NCBI GenBank assembly: GCA_963931925.1
Contig: OZ007569.1
Location: 48,225,601-48,289,600 of the forward strand
Direction of reading: 5' to 3'
DNA from: Onchidella celtica
Taxonomy: Eukaryota; Mollusca; Gastropoda; Systellommatophora; Onchidiidae
Length of the DNA: 64,000 nt
Part shown: in pieces, positions 1 to 48,721 of the stretch
How the letters are laid out: every line of letters starts with the position of its first letter
Numbering within the stretch: position 1 is the stretch's first letter
Position numbers and translations under genes: made by a program
Notes under the pieces: model-generated
Database searches by the model: none
Seen by the model: only the letters and a program-made list of their open reading frames with translations
Told to the model about the DNA's origin: nothing

Positions 1-1
1 C

Positions 2-1027
2 ATTCTTCGGCACTATGGGATTCCCAGCAAGCTTGTTGAACTCATCAAAAGCTTTTACAAGAACTTCAGTTGCAGTGTCGGAAACAGTGATGCATCCTTT
101 GAAGTGAAAACTGGTGTACGGCAAGGATGTGTGATGTCAACAATTTTGTTTAACCTCGTAATCGACTGGATTATGCGGAAAACTACAGAGGATGCACCAA
201 GAGGCATCAGATGGACACTCTTCGACAACCTAGAGGATTTGGACTTTGCGGATGACATTGCGCTATTGTCACATAGTCACCAACACATGCAAGATAAGAC
301 GCAGAGACTACATAATTTTGGATGCAAAGTAGGCCTTCGGATTAGCCAGAAGAAGACAGAGATTATGACCCTAAATGTAGACACTCCAGCACCAGTGCAA
401 GTAGATGACAAGAACCTCACCACGACGGACAAATTTAAATACCTTGGTAGCATTATCAGACCAGAGGGTGGCACAAAGGAGGACATCCAAAGTAGGCTGG
501 GAAATGCAAGGGCTGTCTTTCAAAGTATGAGCAACATCTGGAAATCGACACAATACGGCATCAACACCAAGATCAGACTGTACCAAAGCTGTGTCCTATC
601 CACACTCCTGTATGGATCAGAGTGTTGGCGAATGACAGAAGGTGACCTCGCCAAGTTGTCTTCCTTCCACACCACATGTCTTCGTAGGATTCTCCGCATC
701 TTTTGGCCAAACAAGATTTCTAATCAGGAACTACTAAGGCGATGCAAGCAAGAAGAAATAGCCAACATCATCACGAAGAGACGATGGAGATGGCTTGGAC
801 ACGTGCTGCGAAAGGAAGCAAATTCTATAACCAAAACAGCACTTCAGTGGACACCGGAGGGACGGCGCAAGCGAGGCAGACCCAAGGCAACCTGGCGGAG
901 AACAATCGAGGCAGAGATGAAATCCTTCAATCACTCATGGGGAACTCTCGCAAAGATGGCCCAGGACAGACAGGGCTGGAGATCCTTTGTTGCTGCCCTA
1001 AGCACCAGTGGGTGCAACAGGAAATAG
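2..1027 (+). mobile_element. RTE-type non-LTR retrotransposon fragment, C-terminal half of the reverse transcriptase ORF
   Basis: One reading frame is open from the left edge to the TAG at 1025-1027, about 341 residues, so the 5' part (endonuclease and RT fingers) is outside the window. Seen in order: TGVRQGCVMS, the catalytic FADD box (LDFADDIALLSH), KTEIMTL, FKYLGSII, then the C-terminal block with WRWLGHVLR and GRRKRGRPK. This succession is known from RTE-clade elements of invertebrates. The stop lies in a short TAG repeat (about 1025-1036), as expected for RTE 3' ends, and an AATAAA follows at about 1043. The element lies next to EPRS exon 32 and in the opposite orientation, presumably inside the next EPRS intron. 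No frameshift or stop interrupts the visible part, so it may be young. The clade is a call from motifs only. Confidence 0.85.
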
Positions 1028-1210
1028 TAGTAGTAGCTCTTCAATAAACTGTGCTGGCACATCATGTTAAAAAAATTGAACCTTGATAAAGAATTGGATG
1101 CCTTTCCCATAAAACTAGAGAATGCTTTGAACATTTTTTCCCTAAAATGTAACTGCTCTTATGGCTTTTGAATGGTATGGACCACTCATCCTGAAGCCAT
1201 TCAATCTCAC

Positions 1211-37033
<35,823 letters not shown>

Positions 37034-37200
37034 GGTCTGATCTTTGTGTGTGACTATTACACTAATGTGTCTTCAGCTTTTCCTCAGTAACGAAAAGACA
37101 AAAGCCCACCGAAGGCTGTATCTTATAGCAAAGGGGCTACTATTGACAATAGGTTGCATCAACTCTGTGGAGCACGTCTCGTTTTACCGGAAGTGAGAGA
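37034..37200 (-). promoter_or_regulatory. EPRS 5' leader and proximal promoter with ETS-like site
   Basis: The 170 bp upstream of the EPRS ATG contain ACCGGAAGTG at 37186-37195 (+ strand reading), a full match to the ETS/GABP consensus often found at housekeeping promoters, about 155 bp before the start codon. I see no clear TATA box at a suitable distance. The transcription start cannot be placed from sequence alone. Confidence 0.45.
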
Positions 37201-37395
37201 AGAGGAGATATTTCGTGCAGACTGAGTAATCTGCTCTTGTAAGCCGATTTCAAGGGGGGTCGTATCAAAAGCAAAAGGCAGAGGACCCTGAGAAATGGAT
37301 CACTCTCCTGAAACTTTTTTTTTTAATCGAGAAACCAGGTTGTATTACATCAAAATGGGCCTGATAATGATATCCATGTAGTATCAATAATATTG

Positions 37396-37801
37396 ACTAG
37401 ATGACGTACCGGGCATTGCCCGGGATAAACAATCATGCCCCCCCCCCCACCTCTATCTCTCATAATTATATTAAAAGTAATAAACTACAGTCTTGCTTCA
37501 GAACTCATGCGCACCAGAACATTACGCACCAAACTGAACGCTTGATACGGTTACTTTTTATGACATGTACGATACTATAATATATTACGAAACAAACATG
37601 CAAAAATACAGATGTTACATAGCAATAAACATTGTTATTTTTTTTAATACATGCTTGAAGTAAACAACTTTTAATTATAGCCATCATCTTCCTTATCTCA
37701 ATTGCCACCTTCGTGCCAAATTTAAGGCCTGAAGAGTGCATAGTTTGGTCAGTTAGTCATGCCAAAGGTTGCAAGTTACTGAAATATGTAATAGATATAG
37801 A
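37396..37801 (+). repeat. Dispersed repeat with CCGGGCATTGCCCGG hairpin head, copy 2
   Basis: Begins ACTAGATGACGTACCGGGCA and completes the GGGCATTGCCC palindrome, then poly-C and pyrimidine tracts, then the same CAGTCTTGCTTCAGAACTCA block as at 19805-20045. It ends with AATAGATATAG. A related head (ACTAGCTGAGGTCCCCGGCC) starts at 40257. Such heads with AGATAT-type tails suggest a retroposed or otherwise mobile family that I cannot name. Confidence 0.75.
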
Positions 37802-40256
37802 GCCCTAAATCAGTTGGTAACGGCCCATGACCATCATGTCTGAACTTTCGCCTCGACTGCAATTGATAGTGCATGTGACTGTAGACTTGGATATCAGGCA
37901 ATTCCAGTTTATCAAAAGTCTGTTGAAACGCCATCCTATCGAAGTTACTATTAGCAAAAAAAAAAGGGGGAGGGGGACTGCACAAATTTGTGCGTTTTTT
38001 GCCCCATGAATATGGAAAACATTTTGATTTTCATTCATGTCTTTATAGGGTCATCGAGCGGTACGTGCTCTTGAAAGTGGAATATCCTGTATATTTCTCG
38101 CATTCGTGCATTTTCTGCAGAATTAGGCCGATTAACGACAAATAACCTGTTCTTTTGAGACGGACGAAACAGTTCTGACCCCATAGGGCCTGCAAGTTGT
38201 ACAATCTTCTTGTCCTACTCTGTGTTGTATTGTGGTTACATGATTTTGTTGTACATTAAAGAAGTGGAGGCAGGTCTGGATTAACCATTAAATAAAATAA
38301 ACATGTATTGTGCTTTATAGGGCATCAAGGGGATGGGGGGGGGGGGAGGGTGCACCACAGAAAGGGGAAAGGGGTAAATTCTGTACCACAAGTTTTTTCA
38401 CAATTGTTTACCAACTGGAAACTCAGATGAGAAGAAGGGGTGAACAAAGAAATAGCGGACATATTTTCTTGTTTAACTGATATACCGTACTAAACAATGC
38501 AACTTCTTCATCTACTGAAACTGAAAGGTGGCCTACTCACGGTGTTGTCAAAAACCAATCGATGCTTATAGGTCTGGTGACTTAAAAACAGGTCCCTATG
38601 AGGACTTCAATTTTCTTTTAAAAAATTGATTTTAATTCTGTGAAAAGTCCATGTGAGTCCAGAGTTCCGTATGAGTCACACTTTAAGGATATTACAAGGA
38701 CGCGACTTCAGGAGCGTCCGTGATTAGGGGGCAGCGCTCCCCTGGCTGGTCAGTCCTGTGGGTGAATATTTTTTATAGTAAATGTTCAAATCTTGCCCAA
38801 AAGTTCTTTAAAAGTCCTTAAAATACCAATAAAAAACGTTCTTTGTTACGTTGTGAGGCAACGAAAAATGTTTCTCCATTTTGTTTTTTCTATTCAAAGG
38901 CTCGCCTTTACCGATTTTCGACTCACTGACCAATGGCTCTGATTGACCAGCATTACACTTACAATGTGAAGTATGTTTAAGGAATTGTGGGTACATTAAA
39001 CATAAGATCCTAGAACCCCTGTCTTTGCGTTTCTTAACCCCTTTCAATAACTCACCCTCCCCATCCCTTTTACCGGCTGTTTTATTAACAATAGAAGAGT
39101 ATTTTACGTTTTTTGCTCCCGTTTTACAAAGAATTAAGAGTAAACTGTTTTGAGCATACCAAACATGCAAGTATTCAGCCAGAATGCAGTTTTCAAAATG
39201 CGCATTTGATTAATACGTGTTACTGTTACTTACCCTGGGCGCCATCAACCCGATTTACGCCTCTTGTAATACCAGTGTTTGGTTGCTCTCGGACAATGAC
39301 TTCACATTTTTGGTGATGACTTTTCGACTTTGTTACCGTCATTTTTCTAATGCTAGTCAAAAGAAAGAATTCTTGGCGGCCCATGCGGCTTCTGTCAGTC
39401 CATGTTTTAATCTTTTATGAAATACCGTATTTTCCTTCTTGCATACCATTTCAAATGACATCAAATTTGGAAGCAGTATAAGTTAATAAAATATGGCAGA
39501 TGGAACAAAACACTCTATAACTAACTGGAGATCAGGCTGTGAATTATATAATAATAATAATAATAATGGATGGCATTTATATAGCGCATATCCATTGCCA
39601 TTAGAAATGCTCTATGAGCTTTACAGAAGCTCTCTCACTCGCTCTTTCTTTCTCTCACCCTCTATCTCTCTCTACCTCTCTCTATCTCTCTCTATCTCAG
39701 TGAGCTCAGAGCAAATTGTAACTGCAGCCTGTTAGGCGCAGTTCACAACTCACAACAGTTCACAACTCACAACTTGTATTCTAAAGTAATATAATAATAT
39801 TTGAATATCTATTAATATTTATTTAATAATGAATTATAAATTTTTGTTGGTGATATTGGGGGGGGGGGGGGGGTGATATGGCTAAATTTTAATCTATTAA
39901 TTTTAATTTCAATTTTGCACCGGCAGCGAAAGACCTCGAATTCGATTGCTCGTGAAAATCAGTGATCTTCTTCGCCGGAGAAAATCTTTATTTGTCTTTG
40001 ATTTTTAGGAGATTGTTTTTTCATTTCTTGCCTCTTGTTTCCATGTTGTTTTCAATTCCCATCCGCCTTGTTAGGGTGGGCGCCAAGGTGGAAGAAGAAG
40101 CGAAGGAGGACAGCAGGCAGTTTGCTAAGGGGAGCTAAGTGCACCCCTTCAATTTATTTATATTATGCTTTTCATGAGTTATATCCCTTTACTAGGCGAA
40201 CACTAATGGCTGCTTGGTGTGACTGTGAGACGTTCAGTAGTGTATAATTATATATT
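37802..40256. other. Intergenic, gene-poor
   Basis: Holds poly-G tracts (38333-38347, 39858-39872), a repeat at 38661-38720 matching EPRS intron 1, an (AAT)n tract at 39549-39568 and a CT-rich stretch at 39630-39700. ORFs here are short and compositionally biased. I support none as a gene. Confidence 0.6.
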
Positions 40257-41062
40257 ACTAGCTGAGGTCCCCGGCCCTGCCCGGGATATTTCGGTTTGAA
40301 TATTAGTTTCAGTTCTGGGTGGTTTTTATGGACCTGCTTCATCTTGCCTGTTCCTATTTGTTTACTTTATTTTTGTTTGTTTGTTTTTAATTAAGTCTTA
40401 CTGCTCTACCTTTGTGAGTTGACACTCTGCGCGTCCCGTACAATAGCATGATTTGCGCACGGGTTAGTGTTTGATAGTGAACACATCGCAGGAAGTGATA
40501 ACGAAACCTTAAAATGGCGAACCATGACTCGAAATAGATCTAAATGATGCCGAAACAATGAAAAATGAAACGTAGAAGCCTGAATATTTCATAATTTCTA
40601 ATATAGCCCATGTTAATTTCGCATTGATAATATGCTGTTGTGCAAAGTTTGAAGCCTGAGTGTGATGGGGTTCCTGAGCCTTAGGTGACCAAAGTTTCGA
40701 GTTACCAAAATATCTTACTACACTCGGCCCTGTCTGAGCTGTAAAAATGACGAATCGGAAAACCTCGAACGGCCCATTTTGTTTTCTATTTTTCTAAATT
40801 TTTAAGGTTGTTGCATCATTAAAATGAATTGATACAAACCTTGCTCAGTCTTTGAACTACTTTCAGTAATTTTTTCATGGCTCTACGTTCAGTAGTTTTT
40901 TCAGCTATAGAGCACAACCGTCCAATTTTACCCAATTATATTATATTATATTATATTATATTATATTATATTATATTATATTATATTATATTATATTATA
41001 TTATATTATATATAGATATAGATATAGATATAGATTATATATAGATATATATAGATAGAAGA
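40257..41062 (+). repeat. Dispersed repeat with GCCCGGG hairpin head and (TTATA)n/(ATAGAT)n tail, copy 3
   Basis: Head ACTAGCTGAGGTCCCCGGCC CTGCCCGGG at 40257-40285. A block with GCAAAGTTTGAAGCCTGAG and GAGTTACCAAAATAT parallels the 3' half of copy 2 (37700-37790). The tail is (TTATA)n at about 40935-41010, then (ATAGAT)n to 41062. A head-to-tail layout with a simple-repeat end is typical of a retroposed element, but I see no protein in it. Confidence 0.65.
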
Positions 41063-44000
41063 AGATATCTGTGAGACTACTTGGGCAGTTCGTTCCACCC
41101 CCACCCCCTCCCCCCGAGTAGCATATTAATTGTTTCACGCTAGTACTACCCTCCGTCTGTTTAGGATGATGGGCAGGGGAGGGTAGGTTTCAATAGTTCT
41201 AATGAGTATTTCGGTTCATGGATCCGTCCGCCTACGGTATCCTGACTGATCACTCCGCAGAAAGGGATTTTAAAGGGGTTTCATTTTAAAGATTCCACGG
41301 AGGATGATACCAGATGTCTTTTGCACCTGGGACAGGTGTTGTCTACCAGTCTGGCCTAATCCGGCCAGGCAGTTTAAAACCAGTTTTAAAATGAAACTCG
41401 TCTAATGTGATTTGCATGATCTTTTCCAAGGCACTCTCTCAGTCTCAGTAAAGTTAAAAATGTCTTTTAAAAATGCGAGATTATTTACAAATTATACAAT
41501 TACATCAGGGTTGAACCGCCGTTCCACAGTTCCAATGCTCCTCTCGGCAAATGTCGCAGGCCCATATTGTTGTGGCTAACAAGCAATTTCACTTTTAGTG
41601 TAAAGATTTGGTTTATTTAGATACAGTGTGTATTAGTTTTCGTTTATACCTTTGATGTCTTTATCTATTATAGATATCTTATAGGGTGCAGGGGATATTA
41701 TTTGAGGTAGCCTACATTTGCTTTTGATGGTGGTTTGTTAGTTCTGAATACCGTAATATAATGATCACCTTAGCAAAAACCACACACTGTCATATTTCAC
41801 ATACTCGTGTACACGTGCAACCACATTTATCGTGCTTGAGACAAAAACGTTTTCAACGAACAAGCCCGGAGACTTCACTATCGTGAAGTACATTGCTGTC
41901 ATTCTTCAAAAACTCTTACACAACAAGCTGCATGCCTGTTCACAGTACCAAGAGCTCAGTAGATAGGGCGCATACGACATGATAATTATAAACTCATGAA
42001 AACAGTGGAGAGATTTACTTCTTTCTTGCCTCGCAAATTTGAGTTCTTCACTTTAAATTACTAAACCAGGGTAAGTAGTAACAATCAAAATATCAAAACG
42101 ACCGTGCTGCTTTAGAGGGAGGTTTGAAAATATGCACATATGTACAATATTAATTTCTCTTCAGCTCAGCAAAAGAATTCTCTTCTGATAAGAGCCGGTG
42201 CTTGTGATCTCTCAATCCCAAGATTGCTTCTGAGAGAAAGAAATAATTACGCAACTTTATTGGCTAGTAACACTTACAACTGTTTTCATCAGATTTAAAT
42301 TTAGGAGGACCAAGTCTGCGGTAGATCACGCGCGGCCCATGCACTGCGATGAAAGATCCTGTCGTGTTTTTACGTTTGCTTTGTTAGTAGTCAGTTACGA
42401 TAGTTTCCCACTCAGGATCCGTAGTGGTCCTGACGATGTTGTTTATGTTTCTAGGTCATAGTGCGATAGGAACATGCACGTTTCGGTTAGTTCGTAGTTG
42501 ATTTATGCACTACTGTCACACGTGACATGTAACTTTAGGCATGTAAATATTTCAAGCTAGGCTATGAATCACAAAGTAGTAGAATTCTTTTTTCAATGAA
42601 TCAGGGACCTCTAGGCTTGTTTAACATTTGTTAACAGTCATCATCATCTTCGCCACTGTTATTTTCAGTCGCCATTTTCAACCGTGCATCCCCTAAACAT
42701 CAGGCCACCGTATCAACATTTTGGTATTGTTTTTCTATTACAAAGTGATACATTGTGACTTCATTATGTCTAGTGCATGTTACTTTCAGATAGCTGTTCC
42801 GAGTCAGATCAGGAATGACTGAAACCAGGACTAAGGTTGGGCTTTACACTGATTGCTGAACATAAGGGATAAGATTCGGGCTTGGTGTTACGGGATGAGG
42901 TTTGACATCGTGACCAGTATGAAGTGGGGAGAGGGGGTAATAGCACCTGCGAGACTTGAAACGTACGTTTGTACTTAATACCCAGCCAGGCGGTCGACAT
43001 AATGTCCACTTAGGATAATTATTAATTATTCCTTCTTTGATCATTATCTTCACTATCGAGACAAGATTACGACATTTTTATTACACATAATTAAACCCGT
43101 CTATCACCACCAAAAATGTCCAACTAATATTACACTTGTACAAATATATAAAACGTGTTGTTGTTGCTGTTGTTATAGCTGTTGTTGTTGCTGCCGCTGC
43201 TACTGAATCTTCAATTATTCCGATTTTTTTTTGTTTTGTTGAAACACGTTTGGCTTAATCACATTTCACTGGAAGTTACCCCTATGTTATGGAATTATGA
43301 GGTCTTCATAAGGACAGGAATAGAAAAAAAATATGAAAGTGGGACTACTCAAACATTTAAAAAAGTCGGTCATCAGTCTTCAGAAAATACTAACAGTAAA
43401 GGCACTTCTTGCAAAGTAACCAGTTGCTCTTTTTTAGTTCTGAAAGTGGGGCCATGAGTGTTGTATTGACATGAATGGAAAACGAGAAATTACCTTGGGA
43501 GGGAGATGGGATTTTAAGTCTCTGAAATTAACACGAATATCTCCCTCACCATTTCCCTTGACCGCACGCAAATCCTCACTGTGGACACCAAAATGACCCA
43601 AGCTGCGTCCACATCTGACTGAGATTTCATTTACCGAATGTTTAAACTCCGGTCCATACACGTGCTTTAACTATGGCAGACGCTGTTCCACCTTTGCAAT
43701 AGCTTGTTCACGGAAACAGATTAATGTTCACAGCGGGCATTATCAAATCCAACTGATAAAATCAGACATACAACGGTGAGAAATTAGCAGTGCAGGCCTC
43801 AGGGGAGAATCAATGGCGAACTCCGACGGATGGCCTACGTGTAGATAGACATGGCGAAGCTGACAACCGCAGTAAAGTACAGTGTATTCAATTACCGATT
43901 CTGCATAGGAAATATGTCATACCCTAAAGCACGTGCCAACAGTCTGTTTTTATGCTGTTGACCTACATTTTTTTCCCGCATCTCTTTCCGCGTAAATGCG

Positions 44001-45280
44001 TCATACTTGCATTTTCTGTTTTTCTGCCCCTCTGTCACTCACACTCATAATTTTTCCTTTCCCCACTTTCTCTCACTTACGCACAATCCCCTGTTTTTCC
44101 GCGCAGTTTGAGTCCCATCAGTCTTCATGGCCTATTCTTATTGATTCATTGAAGTCTTTCAAACGTCTCCTCTCTCTTTCGCTCTCTCCTCTCTTCTACT
44201 CTGTCTTTTTGTTTCCCCCAAGGTTTTTCTTCTAGTGAAATAGTTTCAAGTTAAAATCTGTAGGTCTGCAGCTGGTTCGGTTATCGGGCTGCTGTTGGGG
44301 ATGTGATGTTCGTAGCCGTTAAGTACGTATTTGATTTTTAGGTTCTTGCGTTCTCATGCTCACCGCCCTCTATTTTTTCCCTCTCTTTTGTTCTCTTCCC
44401 CCCCCCCCCACCCCAGGTTAATTATTTCCTAGACTCATTATTTCTCAACGACTCAAGCTTTGACAAGAGATAAAAACATAATTATCTCAAATAATTAAAT
44501 AAAAGAAATTCCTTATTAATTTGCTCTTCCTTCTCGTTCTGTGGACACCGCCAACAGTATCATGATTCCAATGTCGTCCGAGAATAATAATGTCATGTCC
44601 CTATTTTCGTTTTATTACATGTATTATGCACAAAGACCAACGGTGGGTCAGTTGGTGGATGGACAGATAAACTTATGAATGGATGGGCGGGCAGATCGAT
44701 GGGTGGGTGGACGGACGGACGGACGGACCGTCGCAGAGACAGATGGATGGTTTGGGTGGATATAATTATGTATGGCAGGATGGCATAGACAGGATAATTA
44801 TCTGATAAACAAACTATAAATCTCAAACTGATCGGGTATAGTGTGTCAATCCAAACGACCTACCACCCGAGACTCGGCTACCACTGTACCAGTACACTTT
44901 TCCCCTTTTCTTTTTTTTTTTTTGAACCGATGAACCATTTTGTTTTTCAAGTCAACAACGAGCTCGGTATTCAGGACAAAATGAAAATAAAACCAACCCC
45001 CGCAGAGTAATAACTCAGGAAATTCTGATTATCGACAGTATGTCAGAGAAAGCATTAAAAAAATATATATATGAAAACGTATTTATAATAATTTTCCTGC
45101 CATCCCGTAACATAATTTGATACAAACATGATGTTGTATTGTGAATGGCAGCATTTGTTGTCAGCGCCCGTCGGTCTATGAAATAATAGGGCCTTCGTGT
45201 TGGTCAACACGCCCTGCTGAAACCAACAGCGTCACGATCTCAGTTTCAGTCTCTGATTAGTCCCCCCCCCCCCCCACGCC
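41063..45280. other. Intergenic, gene-poor
   Basis: No supported gene. It contains short poly-C tracts (44399-44409), a (GGAC/GGAT)n microsatellite at 44690-44755 and a TTGTTGTTGCTG-type tract at 43157-43200. Several ORFs of 60-90 codons occur on both strands but lack any recognisable domain. Confidence 0.6.
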
Positions 45281-45559
45281 CCCATCTCTCTCTCTCTCTC
45301 TCTCCTTTGACACATTCCTCTTTAAGTTTCGCCAACTAATCCTCTTCACCTCTACTGATCCTATACAGAACATATAACATCCATTTTTACTGGCAAAATG
45401 CATGAGATTGGAGATTCCCTCAGCTGTCATCTATCTGTCTGTCTGTCTGACTGACTGTCTCAGTGTCTGTCTGTCTGTCTGTCCGTCTGTCTTTCTGCGA
45501 GTCAGTCAGTCTGCCTGTCTGTTTGTCTGCCAGTCAGTCAGTATGTCTGTCTGTCCCAG

Positions 45560-45604
<45 letters not shown>

Positions 45605-45640
45605 GCTATCTATCTATCTATCTATCTGTGTCTGTCTATG
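45281..45640 (+). repeat. Microsatellite cluster: (CT)n, (TGTC)n and (TATC)n
   Basis: Poly-C then (CT)n at 45261-45305, imperfect (TGTC)n at 45430-45560, and (CTAT)n at 45561-45630. Frames through these give Ser/Cys/Leu-rich or Ser/Ile/Tyr-rich peptides that are not genes. Confidence 0.9.
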
Positions 45641-47125
45641 TATCTGCTGTTAATCAGTTTGCCTGTCACAGTGTCTGTTCTATCTATGCACATAATGTAT
45701 GATCTATATTTCGGCCCTTGACCCCAAACAACATAACAATTAACAACATAACAATATTATAGACGTGTACATATGCAAGTCCAAATGACACATACGTCAC
45801 ACTTCCTGTAAATAACATGGACTGAAGAGGCAGGTCGCACTAGGAGTGTAGGAGGGAGGCGGGGGAAGGTAAGAGATTAAGAAACATAATGGGTGGGAGA
45901 GACAGCGGTGAGTGGGTTGCACTTGTAGCCTATAGGATAATGCAAAGTGGTGGAGAGGGCCCAGGTCATATTTCACTTCCCAGGTAGCTGACCCAGTTTA
46001 TGAAAAGCTTTGCCATGTTTGATGCCACTCGCCGCTGTCACTCGTCACGTAGCCCAAAACTGAAGCACGAATAAATGACTGAAAACTTCACACACAACAA
46101 TATGTCATAACAATCACGTGTAGCGGGGCTTACAGTTTTTAAGGTCATGCTGATATTTGGGATTTTCGAAGACACGCCAGAATCATAGGGACGAAACCCA
46201 CCAATATTGTTTCACAGGAGAATGACTATCTTTGCCTTTCTAAATGCACCCGGGACTGCCCTGGCAGTAGTGGAAAGTAATCAAACATTGAAGATCATTA
46301 AGAAGAGGCGCCCGTTCCCAATCCCAAAACAATCATCACCAATATTTTGCGAAGACAGGATTTTGCTTTGGGTTTTTTTGTGCATACGCACATTGAGTAA
46401 CCTGGTTTATGGTACCATAGGTTGTAAAAAAAAAAAATGTAACCAAAAAAAAAAAAAGAAAAAAAAAAACGGTGAGAGAAATGGTGCATATGACGATCTT
46501 GGTATCTACTCGCAAATGTTCTTGTGCACAATGATAGAACTTGCAATGTGGCCCAAACAGAGTGTCTTTCCACCATCCTTTCTTTCATTATTAATTTCGT
46601 TTTCTGAAGATAACATTGCGATCCCTGGCAACATAAAAAGAACAGAGAAAGACACGTTAGGGCCTAATACATTGAGGACTATACATGATACATAAAACTG
46701 CATTATTTGCTAGCCGATGGAATATATATGGAAAAATAAATGAAAAACACAGCATGAGCTAAAAACACCAAGAAAACGCCACCCAGGAATCACATTAAAT
46801 TTTATAGTTATACCTCCCGTTTACGTGTCCTGTCATTGAACACTGTTTTACCTGCTCCCACGTGTGTATGTTGGAACAGATGGAAATGAAATACAGCTGA
46901 ATTTTTAAATGTACACTGGCGACTGAAGATAAAGACACAAACTTCAGAGACGTACAAGCTGATCGTTGTCAAGTCAACTCGGACGGCTGCGGGGCAAGAA
47001 ATTGTCACAATACCGAGACGAATCATTCCCTCTCTCACTATATGACTATAATAATATCCATAAATTGCTCGTGTGTTAATACGAAGAATACTGCTCTGTT
47101 TCGTTCGATTATGAAAGGGTGTGAT
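45641..47125. other. Intergenic, left flank of the LTR element
   Basis: Nothing supported as a gene. A 162-codon + strand frame (46207-46695) runs through poly-A tracts (46427-46470) and looks like noise. GTGAT at 47121-47125 is the left target duplication of the LTR element. Confidence 0.55.
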
Positions 47126-48365
47126 TGTCACAAATCCCAGACTGGGAGATGTAATAGTTTATGACAGGACGACAATCACGAACAAACAAGTTTAACACTT
47201 AACAAAACAATCCATCAGACTCACACATTTATTAAACCTAATTATACATATAGTAGCGCAATTACATACATTATATCATTGAAATGAACTGCCGTACAAC
47301 GGCCTTATTCTCACACACACTCTCCCTCCGGATCCACAATCCGGTAGTTACTCCTAAAGGCACTTCGGCCTCAGCCTCTCCCCTCAGGGTCTTAATAGTA
47401 CATTAATGATTCACTGGCACCGCAGTCTCTCAACATCACCTTCCTATTGTCATACACCGTAGCACTCCCCTAGCACCTCAGCAGGGCAATAACACATTAT
47501 TATTTCCATAGCCATCAACATGGCAACAACATAATATCAGTTCACTAGCCTATCAACATGGCAACAATATAGTATTTCATTCACTCTCATATCTACGTCC
47601 CTGTCCGTGGCCTGACTGCCACGACTTTATGTGCCTCTACTGTCCTGCACTGACAGCCTCACTTCTGGCCTATGTGTGGCCTCCGGCCCTATGCTGGCCT
47701 ATCCCCTGTGCTCATCGAGGTGGCTCTGCGGCCCGTCCCCGACACCTACAGAATAATATTACATTGGTATAATACCCTACCATTTCTATTCACTCCACCT
47801 CTCCTTACAACCCATGAAACGTACACACACTAGTTCACCTTTCACTCACTACACATCTTACGGTAACACACTTCCATCGGAGTACACACTACTCACTCGC
47901 GCTACAAATCCATGAACTCACTTTCATCTATCGCTCGTGGCGCACATTGCTATATCCAATATCAAGGACTTCCACATTCCTCACATATACTTATTCACAT
48001 CATGGTAATAGACGAATATAATATAATACATCAATCATAATAATCAATCAACGTTCTACATACCAGTCATAACTGGAAAGACTCTCACTAGTCTTCTCGA
48101 CTGCTTCCCCTTATGTCCGCCCGATGGGCTCTTATTCACAGGTCCGATCCCTAGGACCTTCTAACTTGCAGTGATAGTAATACCGCGCTTTCGCCTCATT
48201 CAGACTTCCACACCACTCATACACGCACGCTTTTCCCACTTGTCTGCATGAGTTATTTTTACTCTTCCCCTTTCACGTCTTTTCCTATCCGTCTGTCGTG
48301 AGCTCTTCTTATTCTACACCCGCTCTGTAGCAATCCCCTTAATTGCACTCACTCCACTCGTGACA
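47126..48365 (-). repeat. 3' LTR of the retrotransposon
   Basis: 1240 bp, starts TGTCACAAATCCC and ends CACTCGTGACA, so TG...CA ends. It matches 53115-54354 except for three substitutions that I could find (around 47254, 47574 and 47850). Confidence 0.95.
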
Positions 48366-48386
48366 TCATCCCCCACCCCAAAAAAA
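48366..48386 (-). other. Polypurine tract next to the 3' LTR
   Basis: On the - strand GGGGTGGGGGATGA directly precedes the LTR, the expected primer site for plus-strand DNA synthesis. Confidence 0.7.
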
Positions 48387-48721
48387 TTAATGCAATTAAT
48401 TTCAAATCGCATCAAGATGACTGTCAACGAGTGAGCGTGAGCACTACCTACACTAAAAAAACTGACCTAGCAGTTCCCCTAGTATATAAAATACCGAAAT
48501 CAGGGGAAAATATGGGGATCAATATGGCCTGCAATATGCATATATGTGTCACATCATGAATAGCTAACTAATCACAATACTTAATACAGAATCAAAAACC
48601 ATTCAACCTATCAACCATTCTTCATATCATATTTATAATGTCAATATTTTAAAGTCGACTTATTCACACAGATCCTGTCAATGTTCCTGTCCTCCGATGT
48701 ATAAGCTCCTGAAATCTTCCC

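Noticed and set aside
45561..45640. CRISPR-like regular repeat
   Set aside because: It is a plain tetranucleotide microsatellite without spacers, in animal DNA.
45402..45702. Cys/Ser/Leu- and Ser/Ile/Tyr-rich frames resembling small secreted peptides
   Set aside because: They are translations of the (TGTC)n and (TATC)n microsatellites.
46207..46695. 162-codon + strand frame
   Set aside because: It runs through poly-A tracts giving poly-Lys and has no domain, so it is compositional noise.
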